Shown: piece after piece, positions 10,868-22,861 of the stretch
How positions within the stretch are numbered: the first letter of the stretch is position 1
Layout of the letters: each line of letters opens with the position of its first letter
Source: Charina bottae
Taxonomy: Eukaryota > Chordata > Lepidosauria > Squamata > Charinaidae
Direction: 5' to 3'
Length of the DNA stretch: 64,000 bases
Assembly: GCA_023362775.1 (NCBI GenBank)
Contig: JALMGJ010000002.1
Location: 69,417,414-69,481,413, forward strand
The notes under the pieces: generated by a model
Database searches by the model: none
Told to the model about the DNA's origin: nothing
The model's input: the letters and a program-made list of their open reading frames with translations, nothing else
Translations under genes and position numbers: made by a program

Positions 10868-13444
10868 AAGTAATCCAAAGTCACCATCACCATTGGCTAC
10901 ATAATTAAGCCAGGACTGTTTCCTGGTTTTAGCATAAGTAATTTGGAGGAAGGAGTATTGCAGCACACATCCTTGTACTTCCATCTGATAAGTCATCCAA
11001 ATTGATTGGAGAAGTTAAGTAACTTAACTTTCCAGATTGTTTCAGACAGCAAATTGACACTTGCCGTATATTTAAGCTGCATATTCATCTGTGGAGTGTG
11101 GCTGCATAATTCCCAGCCTCTATGGCCAGCCAAGGTAAATCCAGACAGACATAGTTCCATGCCAGAGTTCCTTAATAGACTGAAGATATCATTGCTATGT
11201 TTCAGGAACTCTGGGAGTTTTCAATCTGTGACACACCACAAGCTTGCTTGTTTTTCCCCAGCCACCACTTAGAACTTTCAACAGTACCCATTAAGGAAAC
11301 CATGATAATTGCATGCTTGAAATCTGTTTAGGTTTATTGAGTAGAAAAAGCCCAGTGCAAAACCTTCACTTAATGTACTAAGTAATTGACAGTGATTCTT
11401 TTTTTTTATTTTTACTGCTGCTCAGGATATTTCAGGTGTACAGCAATTTACCACAAGCTCAAGATATGTTAAACACCATTCTCTGAGAACAGTTGCTTGG
11501 TGATTAGTCGCCTGATAGGATGGCCTGCTCAACGAATTCCCATGGAAATGCAATTCAGAGACATGAATCCATAGCAACTGGATTCTCTTTCTTGACTCCC
11601 TTTTAACAAGGATAAGTAACTTCCTCTCACTCTCCCCCCCTCCCAATTTTTAGCATTCTGCAGTTATGGCCCCAAGTATTGTAGTGACACAATGGCAACT
11701 AGTAGCAATCAGGGCTTTTAACCTATTTCCTGAATGGTCCTTCTCATTATTTCCAATGCCGATTCTACTGCCTTGTCAGAACAATGCTTTCTGATAGAAA
11801 AATAAGTCTAATTCCATCTGATATACCTATATCTATGTACCAGGTTAAATATACTGTAGGTACTAATTGCCATGATATTTAGAGTGCTAGGAGTCCTGAA
11901 TTTAGTTTAGTTGCCATCTGGCTGTGATCCAAAGGATAACAGTCTCCTGTATATGGCAGTAGTTTCATTTAACCAGGTTGATTGAGATTTTGGGTGTTAC
12001 TCAAAGTATCCCTTCTCTGGCTATTGTAAAGCCTCCATTTCCTCAGTTTTGTGGAGCTCTGAGTGCAAAATCAGGCAAGGATCCTTTAACGGTTTAGCTT
12101 GCTCCTAGATCAGGTATAGTTGGCACCTGGATTTGAAAAGCTTCAATTTTCTTTTGTTTGCTACTCTGATAGTTTTACTAAGGAATGAGTTTTAGCAAAG
12201 TTTGCTTGGAGCTACCGTGGTCTTAGTTCCAGCTATCCTCACACAAGATGGCTTCTCCCTTGTCTTAGCTTGCAATGCCAGACTTACATCCCTAAGGTAG
12301 ATTCTATCTCAAGTCTTACATTAACTTTGCCTGTCTAGGCTTGACTGTCCTAATTTTCTGTACCTAAATTTCATTCTGTCAGATGCCACTGGTTTCCTCT
12401 GTAAACCAGATGAAATTGCAGAATGAGACAGGTTCTAACCTGGACTTTAAGAATTATTCTGCCTAGAAGGGTGAATCTGTCAATGAGCATCTTGGTGAAT
12501 TCTTATTAGAGAGAGAGAGAATAGAGCTGCATGTATCTTACCTATCCCTGCTTGTAGATATCAAAGATTATAAACTCTTTATGAATGTTCATGCAATCAT
12601 ATTGCGAGCTTGGAATTTGAAGAATTTACTTAATCCACAGCACAAACAAGGTGAAAGTGATTCAGTCTGAGATGATCAGCTTCAGTCTGTGACTTCAACT
12701 TTTTTTTAAAAAAAAATCCACCATTACAAAGACATATTTCATTACCTTACTGTCACATGTGTGTGACAAATGACCTCAACTCTTGTCAAATCTTATTGTG
12801 AAGAGAAACTTACAAACCTGCAGATGCTTTTGTACTGAAGCTTCAATAATATCTAACCATTGGCCATACTGGCTGAACTTGATGAAAATCAGAATCCAAC
12901 AACATGTGAAGTTGTTGCATATTCCATTAAAATTCCATTAGAATCCACATTAGAATTAAGAGTTGTATACATCTGTGTACTGCTCCTCTCCCAAAGCTCT
13001 ATCCCCTCTTAATATCCCAGAGACCTCTTGTTAATCCAAGAAGACAATACAGTCCTAGATTGACAGTCTGACTTGAACTAAAGTAGCTCCAAGTCTTCAA
13101 TTTTTTTTCATTGCAGTCCTGTTCCCTTTCCTGTCTGTAATTCTTAATATGCCATAGCAAATACCTTTAGACAGAAAAGTAGCATCCATCTAATTTTTAC
13201 CACAATATTGTTAAATACCAGGTTATCGTTATCACAGGAAATTAAGGACAATAAAATGGACAATAAAATGGAACTTTAGAAATTATTTGAGGGATATGTG
13301 ATATTCTCAGCCAAAATCCCCTGGCTTTAATTTGCTTGCAGAAGTCAAATGGATTTTCTCCTAATCTGAATTTATGTTTGTTATTGTTGGTACTATTATT
13401 AACTGAAGGATTATTTAATGTGTGACTATCTCTCTCTCAAAACT
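10868..13444. other. Unassigned region
   Basis: About 2.6 kb without supported genes, terminal repeats or long tandem repeats. Confidence 0.5.
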
Positions 13445-13455
13445 TATAAAAGTAT

Positions 13456-16400
13456 TTTGTTTATTCGTTCAGTCGTTTCCGACTCTTCGTGACTTCATGG
13501 ACCAGTCCACGCCAGAGCTTTCTGTCGGCCGTCACCATCCCCAGCTCCCCAATGGTAGAGTCCGTCACCTCCAGAATACCATCCATCCATCTTGCCCTTG
13601 GTCGGCCCCTCTTCCTTTTGCCTTCCACTTTCCCTAGCATCAGCTTCTTCTCCAGGGTATCCTGTCTTCTCATTATGTGGCCAAAGTACTTCAGTTTTGC
13701 CTTTAATATCATTCCCTCAAGTGAGCAGTCTGGCTTGATTTCCTGGAGTATGGACTGGTTTGATCTCCTTGCAGTCCAAGGCACTCTCAGAATTTTCCTC
13801 CAACACCACAGTTCAAAAGCATCTATCTTCCTTCGCTCAGCCTTCCTTATGGTCCAGCTCTCGCAGCCATAGGTTACTACGGGGAATACCATTGCTTTAA
13901 CTATGCGGACCTTTGTTGTCAGTGTGATGTCTCTGCTCTTAACTATTTTATCAAGATTTGCCATTGCTCTCCTCCCAAGAAGTAGACGTCTTCTGATTTC
14001 CTGGCTGCAGTCAGCGTCTGCAGTAATCTTTGCGCCTAGAAATACAAAGTCTGTCACTGCCTCCACTTTTTCTCCCTCTATTTGCCAGTCATCAATCAAG
14101 CTCGTTGCCATAATCTTGGTTTTTTTGAGGTTTAGCTGCAACCCAGCTTTTGCACTTTCTTCTTTCACCTTCGTCATAAGGCTCCTCAACTCCTCCTCGC
14201 TTTCAGCCATCAAAGTGGTATCATCTGCGTATCTGAGATTGTTAATGTTTCTTCCAGCGATTTTAACTCCAGCCTTGGATTCCTCAAGCCCAGCATGTCG
14301 CATGATGTGTTCTGCGTACAGGTTGAATAGGTAGGGTGAGAGTATACAACCCTGCCGTACTCCTTTCCCAATTTTAAACCAGTCCGTTGTTCCGTGCTCT
14401 GTTCTTACCGTTGCTACTTGGTCGTTATACAGATTCCTCAGGAGGCAGACAAGATGACTTGGTATCCCCATACCACCAAGAACTTGCCACAATTTGTTAT
14501 GATCCACACAGTCAAAGGCTTTAGAATAGTCAATAAAACAGAAATAGATGTTTTTCTGAAATTCCCTGGCTTTCTCCATTATCCAGCGGATATTGGCAAT
14601 TTGGTCTCTAGTTCCTCTGCCTTTTCTAAACCCAGCTTGTACATCTGGCAATTCTCGCTCCATGAATTGCTGGAGTCTACCTTGCAAGATCTTGAGCATT
14701 ACCTTACTGGCATGTGAAATAAGTGCCACTGTTCGATAGTTTGAACATTCTTTAGTGCTTCCCTTTTTTGGTATGGGGATATAAGTTGATTTTTTCCAAT
14801 CTGATGGCCATTCTTGTGTTTTCCAAATTTGCTGGCATATGGCATGCATCATCTTGACAGCATCATCTTGCAAGATTTTAAACAGTTCAGCTGGGATACC
14901 GTCGTCTCCTGCTGCCTTGTTATTAGCAATGCTTCTTAAGGCCCATTCAACCTCACTCTTCAGGATGTCTGGCTCTAACTCACTGACCACACCGTCAAAG
15001 CTATCTCCAATATTATTATCCTTCCTATACAGATCTTCCGTATATTCTTGCCACCTTTTCTTGATCTCTTCTGCTTCTGTTAGGTCCTTACCATCTTTGT
15101 TTTTGATCATACCCATTTTTGCCTGGAATTTACCTCCGATGTTTCTAATTTTCTGGAAGAGGTCTCTTGTCCTTCCTATTCTATTGTCTTCTTCCACTTC
15201 CGCACATTGCTTGTTTAAAAATAATTCCTTATCTCTTCTGGCTAACCTCTGGAATTTTGCATTTAATTGGGCATATCTCCCCCTATCACTGTTGCCTTTT
15301 GCTTTCCTTCTTTCTTGGGCTACTTCCAGTGTTTCAGCAGACAGCCATCTTGCCTTCTTGGTTTTCTTTTTCTTTGGGACGTTTTTTGTTGCCGCCTCCT
15401 GAACAATGTTGCGAACTTCTGTCCATAGTTCTTCTGGGACCCTATCTACTAAATCTAGTCCCTTAAATCTATTCTTCACCTCCACTGCATATTCCTTAGG
15501 AATATTAGTGAGCTCATATCTAACTGATCTGTGGGTCTTCCCTATTCTCTTTAGTCTGATTCTAAATTTTGCAATAAGAAGTTCGTGATCTGAACTACAG
15601 TCAGCTCCAGGTCTTGTTTTTACCGACTGTATAGATGTCCGCCACCTTTGGCTGCAAAGGATGTAGTCAATCTGATTTCGGTGTCGACCATCTGGTGAAG
15701 TCCATGTATAAAGTCGTCTTTTAGGTTGTTGGAAGAGAGTGTTTGTTATGCACAGTGAGTTGTCTTGGCAAAATTCTATCAGCCTATGTCCTGCTTCATT
15801 TTGTTCTCCCAGACCATGCTTGCCTGTAATTCCAGGTGTCGTTTGACTACCCACCTTAGCATTCCAGTCTCCTGTAATGAAAATAACATCTCTTTTTGGT
15901 GTATTATCTAGTAGGTGCTGCAGATCCTCATAGAACTGATCTACTTCTGCTTCTTCAGCATCTGTGGTTGGGGCGTATATTTGGATCACTGTGATGTTAA
16001 ATGGCTTACCCTGAATTCGAATTGAGATCATTCTATCGTTTTTTGGATTGTATCCAAGCACTGCTTTAGCCACTTTATTATTAATTATGAAGGCTACTCC
16101 ATTTCTTCTGTGGTCCTCTTGTCCACAGTAGTAGATCTGGTGGTCATCTGATGTGAAGTGGCCCATCCCAGTCCATTTCAGTTCACTGACACCTAAAATG
16201 TCTATATTTAATCTTGACATCTCACCAATAACCACATCCAATTTGCCCTGGCTCATAGATCTTACATTCCAGGTTCCTATGGTGTGTTGATCTTTAGAAC
16301 ATCGGATTCGTCGTTCACCACCAGCACCGTCAGCCGCTAGCCGTCCTTTCGGCTTTGAGCTAGCTGCGTCATCACATCTGGGGCTAGTTGAACGTATCCT

Positions 16401-16674
16401 CTGTTCCTCCCCAGTAGCATTTTGACCATCTTCCGACCTGGGAGTCCCATCTTCCGATGGTATACCGACATATCTTTGGTTGTACTGATCCATTTAGTTT
16501 TCATGGCAAGAATACTGGGGTGGGTTGCCATTACCTTCCCCAGGGATCGTATTTAGTCTGACCTCTCTGCCACGACCTTCCCGTCTTGGGTGTCCCTTCA
16601 CGGTTTAGCTCATGGTTTCATTGAGGTGCTCAAGCTCCAGCACCACGACAAGGTAACGATCTCCTTTGCTGGAG
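13456..16674 (-). mobile_element. Full-length RTE-BovB LINE, intact copy
   Basis: The element is 3219 bp on the minus strand. The 5' end begins ATACTCCAGCAAAGGAGATC-like near 16674; the 3' end (ACGAATAAAC) lies at 13456. An 11-bp duplication TATAAAAGTAT flanks it (13445-13455 and 16675-16685). A second copy at 58977-62195 has the same two ends and the same length, which fixes the boundaries. The only long ORF is intact (13461-16493). The roughly 180-bp 5' leader is shared by both copies and presumably holds the promoter. This copy has everything visible that a mobile BovB needs. Confidence 0.94.
13461..16493 (-). CDS. BovB endonuclease-reverse transcriptase polyprotein
   Basis: A 1010-residue uninterrupted protein that nicks DNA and copies its own RNA into the nick (target-primed reverse transcription). 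The apurinic-type endonuclease spans about residues 72-310: TWNVRS, SELKW (Glu104), TGDWNAKVG (Asp209, Asn211), QIDYIL (Asp276) and SDHELL (Asp302, His303). A linker with KKKKTKK follows. The reverse transcriptase spans about 523-770: GDDGIPAELF, FIDYSKAFD (catalytic Asp655), GVRQGCILSP and YADD (755-758). The C-terminus has AERRKIDAFELWCW and a basic patch, with no RNase H. All catalytic residues are present. The start is the first Met of the frame. An overlapping small minus-strand frame at 16337-16531 may be a leader ORF but has no recognised domain. Confidence 0.93.
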   Translation of the reverse strand: MDQYNQRYVGIPSEDGTPRSEDGQNATGEEQRIRSTSPRCDDAASSKPKGRLAADGAGGERRIRCSKDQHTIGTWNVRSMSQGKLDVVIGEMSRLNIDILGVSELKWTGMGHFTSDDHQIYYCGQEDHRRNGVAFIINNKVAKAVLGYNPKNDRMISIRIQGKPFNITVIQIYAPTTDAEEAEVDQFYEDLQHLLDNTPKRDVIFITGDWNAKVGSQTTPGITGKHGLGEQNEAGHRLIEFCQDNSLCITNTLFQQPKRRLYTWTSPDGRHRNQIDYILCSQRWRTSIQSVKTRPGADCSSDHELLIAKFRIRLKRIGKTHRSVRYELTNIPKEYAVEVKNRFKGLDLVDRVPEELWTEVRNIVQEAATKNVPKKKKTKKARWLSAETLEVAQERRKAKGNSDRGRYAQLNAKFQRLARRDKELFLNKQCAEVEEDNRIGRTRDLFQKIRNIGGKFQAKMGMIKNKDGKDLTEAEEIKKRWQEYTEDLYRKDNNIGDSFDGVVSELEPDILKSEVEWALRSIANNKAAGDDGIPAELFKILQDDAVKMMHAICQQIWKTQEWPSDWKKSTYIPIPKKGSTKECSNYRTVALISHASKVMLKILQGRLQQFMERELPDVQAGFRKGRGTRDQIANIRWIMEKAREFQKNIYFCFIDYSKAFDCVDHNKLWQVLGGMGIPSHLVCLLRNLYNDQVATVRTEHGTTDWFKIGKGVRQGCILSPYLFNLYAEHIMRHAGLEESKAGVKIAGRNINNLRYADDTTLMAESEEELRSLMTKVKEESAKAGLQLNLKKTKIMATSLIDDWQIEGEKVEAVTDFVFLGAKITADADCSQEIRRRLLLGRRAMANLDKIVKSRDITLTTKVRIVKAMVFPVVTYGCESWTIRKAERRKIDAFELWCWRKILRVPWTARRSNQSILQEIKPDCSLEGMILKAKLKYFGHIMRRQDTLEKKLMLGKVEGKRKRGRPRARWMDGILEVTDSTIGELGMVTADRKLWRGLVHEVTKSRKRLNE

Positions 16675-16750
16675 TATAAAAGTATGGTATAATATAAATA
16701 GTATAATATATTTGGGAATGGTCAGAGTTCTCTGCAAGAATAGAACTTTT

Positions 16751-17275
16751 GTATAGTCGAAGGCTTTCACAGCCGGAATCCGATGGTTGTTGTGGGTTTA
16801 ACACAGAAATACTGGACAACATCAACAGCCACTATGTTAGACTATACAGGGAAGCCACTGAAATACATAAACACCAACACAGTTTCAATAAAAAAGAAGA
16901 AAGCCTAAAGATCAGCAAAACCTGGCTGCCAGTCCTGAAAAACACAGCTTGCAAAAGGTCAACGAACTCTACTCAACCACAGAAATATACAAACAACCCA
17001 CACAATAGATATGCTAATCCCACACACGACAGCACCACACCCCCTAATCACCACAAAGAACCCTCTCCCAATCTCTTGTAAATGACCCACAGAAGACACA
17101 CACCCTCTCAGCAGCTATAAACACCAGCAGGAACACACACCCTCAACTTGGGCACAGAGAGAATCTTCTAGCTGTGCTCCTGTCCTCTGAAGATGCCAGC
17201 CACAGCTACTGATGAAACGTTGGGAACCAAAACTGCTAGAACACGGCCACACAGCCTGGAAAACCCACAACAACC
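16751..17275 (+). mobile_element. Short Penelope-like element (3' end copy)
   Basis: A 12-bp duplication AATAGAACTTTT flanks the element (16739-16750 and 17276-17287). The sequence GGTTGTTGTGGGTTT near its left end is the inverted complement of AAACCCACAACAACC at the right end. This matches the habit of Penelope-like elements of carrying an inverted piece of their tail. A degraded nuclease-like reading (NSHYV, then KTWLPVLK) is present without the full GIY-YIG domain. The end region contains CTGAAGATGCC...GAAACGTT (17187-17221), which fits a hammerhead ribozyme core. The exact PLE subfamily is not established. Confidence 0.75.
17187..17225 (+). ncRNA. Degraded hammerhead-ribozyme-like motif
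   Basis: The order is CTGAAGA (fits the CUGANGA core), TGCC, a loop, and a GATGAAAC segment where GGCGAAAC would be expected, then GTT. Stem II is weakened here. The copy at 32081-32132 has better pairing. Likely inactive. Confidence 0.4.
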
Positions 17276-17510
17276 AATAGAACTTTTTCCCAAAAATAAA
17301 ATTCATCAAGTCTTTATTTATACACACAAATGCATTCCTTCACTTAAACTCTTTCAGTATACAGTAAAATTAATATCTTCTCACATCAACAAAACAATAT
17401 GTATAATCAAATTGAAAACAATCACATAAATATAATCAGATAAAAATAATGGCTTGCAAAACATCTTCATTCACTTCCCAAAGGTCATTCCCAAAATTTG
17501 GGTGAGCAAA

Positions 17511-17778
17511 TGTTAGACCTGTGAGGTAGTCCAGACAAGAAGCACAACCAGGAGTACTAGCTCTATGTTTATCGTTAGGTTACATTAACCAAATTTTGCA
17601 AGACTGAAGGTATTTCTCCCCTCCATTCCTTTTACTCTCCGGAAAATAGGGATGGTCCCTTCTGAAACATTTTCCATGCCATCCCCCTTTCTGTGGGCTG
17701 AGACATCTTTTACATGCTAGTTGTCCAGTCTGTGGCTCTCCCTCCTGTCTCCCAAGGTCATTCCCACATACCAGTACA
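17511..17778 (-). mobile_element. Solo gypsy-family LTR
   Basis: The 268-bp element runs on the minus strand from TGTACTGGTATGTGGG to ...GGTCTAACA and is bounded by the 5-bp duplication GCAAA (17506-17510 and 17779-17783), as expected for Ty3/gypsy integration. It matches the LTRs at 39137 and 41403 block by block (GGGAATGACCTTGGGAGACA, CAGCCCACAG, CTTGCAA, the polyadenylation region). It is more diverged than those copies. A solo LTR is what remains after recombination between the two LTRs of a full element. Confidence 0.88.
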
Positions 17779-17783
17779 GCAAA

Positions 17784-18640
17784 AAAGGCAGATCTCCTTC
17801 CTCTCCATTGTTTTCACCTTGCACATTGTCATTTTTCACATGATCAACTTGACTTCCATTATTTTGTTCTGGAGTTTAAATCCATGTACTGTATGGCTAT
17901 TTTACTTATCTCTATTCCTGAGTTCATTAAGTCCAAGAAGCATAACACTGAGTAATAAGACTTCCTAAGTGTGTTATGTATAAATTGAATAAGGGTATAA
18001 GCACAATACCTAGCTCATAAAGGAAGATGTTATCATTTCATTTATATCAAGGGTAAACCCCCTGTGGTCCCAGAATATATGTATTTCCCAAATATCTTTC
18101 TCCCCCCCCCCCGTAGGAATTCTGGAATGGTAGTACCAGAACTCCACGCAGCTTCTTATTAGTATCTAGCAGAGTAGAAGCGTTCCCATAAACTTGCACA
18201 AGGCTTAATCAGTTAAAAACACAAAATAAACACACTTCACACATTAATGCAAAGTAACATAAAAAAAGAGTTTATAATTTTATTGTAACTCACAGTTCCT
18301 TAGTAGAAACGGTCCATGCATGCGAGCAATTGGTTCTGACGTGACCCAAATGCTTCCTTAATGTGGCCCACCTGGATGGAAGTATGAGCAATGTGGGGGC
18401 CATAGCTGACCCATCCTCCTTGGTAGGAGATTCGAGCAGAAAGAGAAAGAGAAGGGAACAGGAAACCGGGATTCAGCCCCTCCCACACAAAGCAAGTAAG
18501 ATTAGGTTACAGCAGAGGCTGCCTCCTCCTCCAAGCTTGTGTGAGACATGCTTGGTTGAAACCCAATATCTCTAACACCCCCCCCCCAAACTTCTGGAGC
18601 TTCCTCTGTCCACTATTCCCAAATACTAGCTATGGAATTT
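17784..18640. other. Unassigned region
   Basis: No supported gene. A short poly-C tract occurs at 18104-18113 and another near 18580. Confidence 0.5.
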
Positions 18641-18644
18641 CTTG

Positions 18645-19300
18645 CCATTTTATTTATTTACTCTGGTTTGTATGCTGCTTCAGTGTGAATACCCTGAGTA
18701 GCTTATGACATTTCATATAAAATGGAGTTAAAAACAGTAAGAACCAAGAACAGAAACAACTCAACCCATAACAGCTGTCATAACAACACACAATGCACCT
18801 TTGTCTCAGGATATGCCCTTCCATCTCATCCCAAAATGCTCTCCAGAACAGCCAAGCTTTCAAGGCTCTTGGACAACTTTATAAAAAAGGGCATTCCAGC
18901 TATCCAGGAGGAGGTTATTAGAGGAGGGGAGACATCACAGTGGGGTCCCCAAAGATGACATTCCCTCATCAGTTGGACTTTTAAAAAGCCTTCTCTCCCC
19001 GATCTGACCAGACCAGCAGATTCTGCCTGGAGCATGTGGTCTCAAAAATATCCAAACCATTAGCCATGTAGAGCCTTAATGATGACAACCAAAAATTTGA
19101 ATTGAACCCAGAAGCTAATGGGCACCAATGCATTTCCATAGTAGTGGTATTATGTAGGCAAACCTAGACATGCCCATAACTATCTCGACTGCTACCTCCA
19201 GAACCTGCTGCAACCTCATGTAGAGCAGTGACCTAGATGAAAGGTAACTGGGGTGTAAGTGACTATCAGCAAAGCCTTCTGTTCCAGAGACAAAAAAAAA
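18645..19300 (-). mobile_element. Old L2/CR1-type LINE 3' region
   Basis: Starting from a TTTATTTATT run, the minus strand reads into text typical of this LINE group's 3' region: segments near 19030-19130 (AGCCATGTAGAGCCTTAA, TTGAATTGAACCCAGAAGC, GGGCACCAATGCA) parallel the better preserved L2-type copy at 34540-34640 (AAGGGCTTTAAAGGTGATAA, TTGAATTGTACCCGGAAGC, GGCACCCAATGCAG). It is heavily decayed and not coding. Confidence 0.65.
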
Positions 19301-20940
19301 GTGAAAACTCTACCATAATCCATAAAATAAGATTAACATTATTTTGAAAACAAACCCAAGAGAAACTGAAATTCCTGTCCCACCCCAATATAGTTGCTAA
19401 TGCCCTACAAAAAATGTACCCCCAACTACTCAAAGATTACTCACCCAACCATCATTAGGTAGATCAAATAGGATCTACTAAGGTAATTGAATGGGTTAGA
19501 AGAAAAGCAAATGTCGCTCTTTGAGTGAGATGGGCGGTGACAAAATTTGAAATATAAAATAAATAAATGTCAAATACATTTAGCAAGTTGATACTTAATG
19601 TTATTGTCCCATGAACAATAATATCCCATTAAACCATGTCCCAGGACAAGATTTAAATTTATCTGTTGACTACCAGAAACTCATTTGTTGTTTTTTGCAC
19701 ATCGTGGTTTGAGTCAGAGATATTGTTAAAAGGAACTATGAATTAAAAAGACATACAGGAGGATATTAAAGGTATTTGCTGATATTATAGGAGGAGGAAG
19801 GAGTAATAGGTATGTTCCCCGCCTTGAGTTATTTATAAAAATAATAAAGGCGGGATAGAAAATAAATAAAAAATAAATGAACTGATTTATAACTGAAACC
19901 CTTCCAAGTTTGAATTAACAACTGGAGTTTATACAAAAATCTGATATTTCGGATTGTGAATGGATGAGTTCCTCCAGCATATATTGCATGTACTTCACTT
20001 CACTTCTCTCTCTCTTTCTCTTTTGGGGAGACCCAGTTGGTCAAATAAGACCACTTTGCATGCCTCCTTACCTCAGTTTCATTGATAATTGGAAAAGGTA
20101 ATCATCATGCAAATGTGTGCTAAATTGGTACACTTAATTTTCATGATTGCAGCTTATCATTATCATGTTCTTGCAATAAGGTTGTCTGGATTTGGCAATC
20201 CTGTGAATCATTCATAGTTATCATTTCATAGTTCATATTCTTTTTCAACATTTTTACTTTGATGGAAATACTACTGAAAGGCACTTGTACTTGTGGAAGC
20301 AATTGAGAATCCAGGATCAGAAAACAAATTCAGAAGAAAAACCCAGAAATTGTGAAATAACAGAACATAATGGATCCCCAATGTATTTGTTTGAACATAA
20401 CACTAAGTAATGGTTTGAACAGAACAATGCAGTATAAGCCCATCACCTATACTGATGGGTTTAACGCTATTGGAATGTAAGACCTTACTATAGAAACAGA
20501 AAAGATCTGTACTGCAGTTTAGTTTAGTGAAGGTTTACCTTTGCCCATTTCCATTGCAATGTGGTGTGAGTTATTCAGGGCATATGTTTACAGTGCTTGA
20601 CTTCACCTAACATAACTTATATCAACAATATTATTGACTCTTATTAAAGGGGAAAAAAGATAGTCAGAATGTCCAGTTTTTTTTAATGTAGTGTTCAATA
20701 CTATATAAATACATTATTTGCATACTGTTTCTCTAGGATTAATTCCAAGCCAGCATTGACAGATGATGATGGTGATGGTGATTGTCATGGCTCTTCTGTG
20801 ATGTGATTATTAATCTTGTGCAGCCCCTCAGAAACTCTTATTTGAGCTTAGATTTCTGTTTTCTTTTCATCTCCTTGTGCCTGAAATAGACATTTATTAC
20901 CATCATCAGTTTAAATTTGTTTTGGTATCCTATTTATTTG
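19301..20940. other. Mostly unassigned; one SINE tail at 19800-19880
   Basis: The segment GTTCCCCGCCTTGAGTTATT followed by an AATAAAGGCGGGATA-type tail (19812-19880) matches the 3' end of the tRNA-headed SINE at 27605-28055. The rest holds no supported feature. Confidence 0.6.
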
Positions 20941-20945
20941 GTATC

Positions 20946-21103
20946 AGGCTAGAAACCAGGAGAGTGTGAGTTCTAGTCCCACCTTAGGCATGGAGCCAGC
21001 TGGGTGACCTTGGGACAGTCACACTCTCTCAGCCCTAGGAAAGAAGCAATGGCAAACCACTTCCAAGATCTTGCCAAGAAAACTGCAGAGACACTGACCT
21101 GAA
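20946..21103 (+). mobile_element. tRNA-headed SINE, 5'-truncated
   Basis: The segment begins GGCTAGAAACCAGGAGAG and contains the B-box-like GAGTTCTAGTCCC, then CTGGGTGACCTTGGGACAGT and GGCAAACCACTTCC. The same blocks occur in the SINE at 27605. The A box is missing. Confidence 0.8.
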
Positions 21104-21234
21104 GGCGCGCACACACACACACACACACAAAGTATATTTGAATGATTTCCTGTAAAGTGCTATTTCTATCTCTTACAATAAAAATAATAAAAGCCCCCCC
21201 ACACACACACACATACACACTAATCACTCTATTG

Positions 21235-21437
21235 CAGAGCTTTCCAAACTTTTCATGTTGGTGACACACTTTTTAGACATGCATCATTTCGCGACACACT
21301 CTTACAGCAGGGGACAAGGCAGGCACTAGGACCTGCGCGGAATCCTGGCAGGGCTCGGGGGCAGCAGCAGCCGCAACACACCCAGACACTGCACGCGACA
21401 CACTAATATGTCCCGACACACAGTTTGGAAAGTTCTG
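21235..21437. mobile_element. Non-autonomous hAT element, family B copy 1
   Basis: The 203-bp element has termini CAGAGCTTTCCAAACTTTT and AGTTTGGAAAGTTCTG and a perfect 8-bp duplication CTCTATTG (21227-21234, 21438-21445). Internal sequence alternates GTGTCG-type and GCGACACAC blocks. No coding capacity. Related copies are at 24432, 34911 and 40094. Confidence 0.93.
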
Positions 21438-21846
21438 CTCTATTGAAATTATGAATCATGGAAAATAATCAGGAGTGAGTTTTTGGGTAGAAGGACTGTG
21501 ACCTCTGGTCAATTTATGCACGTGCGCGCACACACAAACCATTTTGCTTTTTTGACATTCCCTCTGCAGACACCCCTGACTGCAGTGCAAACAATGATGC
21601 TGGACTGCAACTCCATCTTCCTTCACTAATGGATGTACTGGTTAGAGGTGATGGGTACTGTTTTCTAGCATCTGGAATGCCGTATAGTACATAGAATCTA
21701 TGTTCCAATATAAACAAAGTATTCGGTATAAACAAAGCATTGTGAGCTACCTAGAGTAAGATGGAGTTGGGAGGCACCAAAATTGAATAAATACAATACA
21801 ATACAATAAAATGTATAGGCTTCCCAGAATCATAACAGATTGGGGT

Positions 21847-21905
21847 GGCTTATAAATCACATACATACATACATACATACATACATACATACATACATAC
21901 ATACC
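21847..21905. repeat. CATA microsatellite
   Basis: About fourteen CATA/ATAC tetramers. Just upstream, at 21783-21812, a shorter ATACA repeat marks the tail of a decayed retroposon (GTGAGCTACCTAGAGTAAG). Confidence 0.95.
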
Positions 21906-22718
21906 CTACAAACCTACTCACTCCTGAGTAGTATATTTTTTTAGCTGTTTTAGTGCTTGATTCTATGCAGAACTGGGAATGCTAATTCCAGCAGATCCAA
22001 GAAAGTGTACTTCTGCATAGGATCAGGCTGCTGATGACTCCACTGTTGACACCAGTGAAGTTTCAATTGGCAAAAATCTCATGCCAGCTCAACACAGCAG
22101 ATACAATAATGCTGCTTTCTTTCCTCCTAAATGCCAAAAGCATAATAAATGGAAATAAATGAGAGTAGTAGAGAAAGAGGGAGGCGAGGGTTGGCGTCTG
22201 AATCTCATCACTGTAGCAGCCTGAGGAAACACAATTGGGAAAGCCAGAAGAAAATATTATAATAACAACTGAAGCAGGATATAACCTTTGGTACCAGGGG
22301 GCTCAATTGCCCATCACCTTTAGAGTACTTAACACTGATGAGGAAACAGTGAGGACTGTTTGAATCATGATATTAGGCTTACCATACAGTACAGAGGGGA
22401 GGAAGTGGATTCAGATGTCATAATGTTGTCTATGACAATATACTGTATGTAGGCAACTATAGCAATTCCCTCTTGCCCCTTGTGATGAATTGGAGATTCA
22501 TTGAATGCTTCTTCTTGCTCCCAGACTGATAATGCCACTGCAGGTTTATGTTTACTTATCAGATAAGAGTTTGTCATTATAAAACAACTGTGGCACCTTC
22601 AGAGACCAGCAACAGGTCTGGGTTTTAAGCATTCATGGACTGGAAGTGATCCTCTTTGTCAAATGAAAAAAGTTGGCTGATTCACACGTGAGTACAAGAG
22701 CCACCCAAGGATAGAAAA
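21906..22718. other. Unassigned region
   Basis: No gene or recognised repeat seen. Confidence 0.5.
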
Positions 22719-22801
22719 TTCATTCATTCATTCATTCATTCATTCATTCATTCATTCATTCATTCATTCATTCATTCATTCTATCTATCTATCTATCTAT
22801 C

Positions 22802-22856
<55 letters not shown>

Positions 22857-22858
22857 AT
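22719..22858. repeat. ATTC then TATC microsatellite
   Basis: A block of ATTC tetramers (22719-22780) passes into TATC tetramers (to 22858). It abuts the 3' end of the R4-like LINE remnant. Confidence 0.96.
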
Positions 22859-22861
22859 AAT

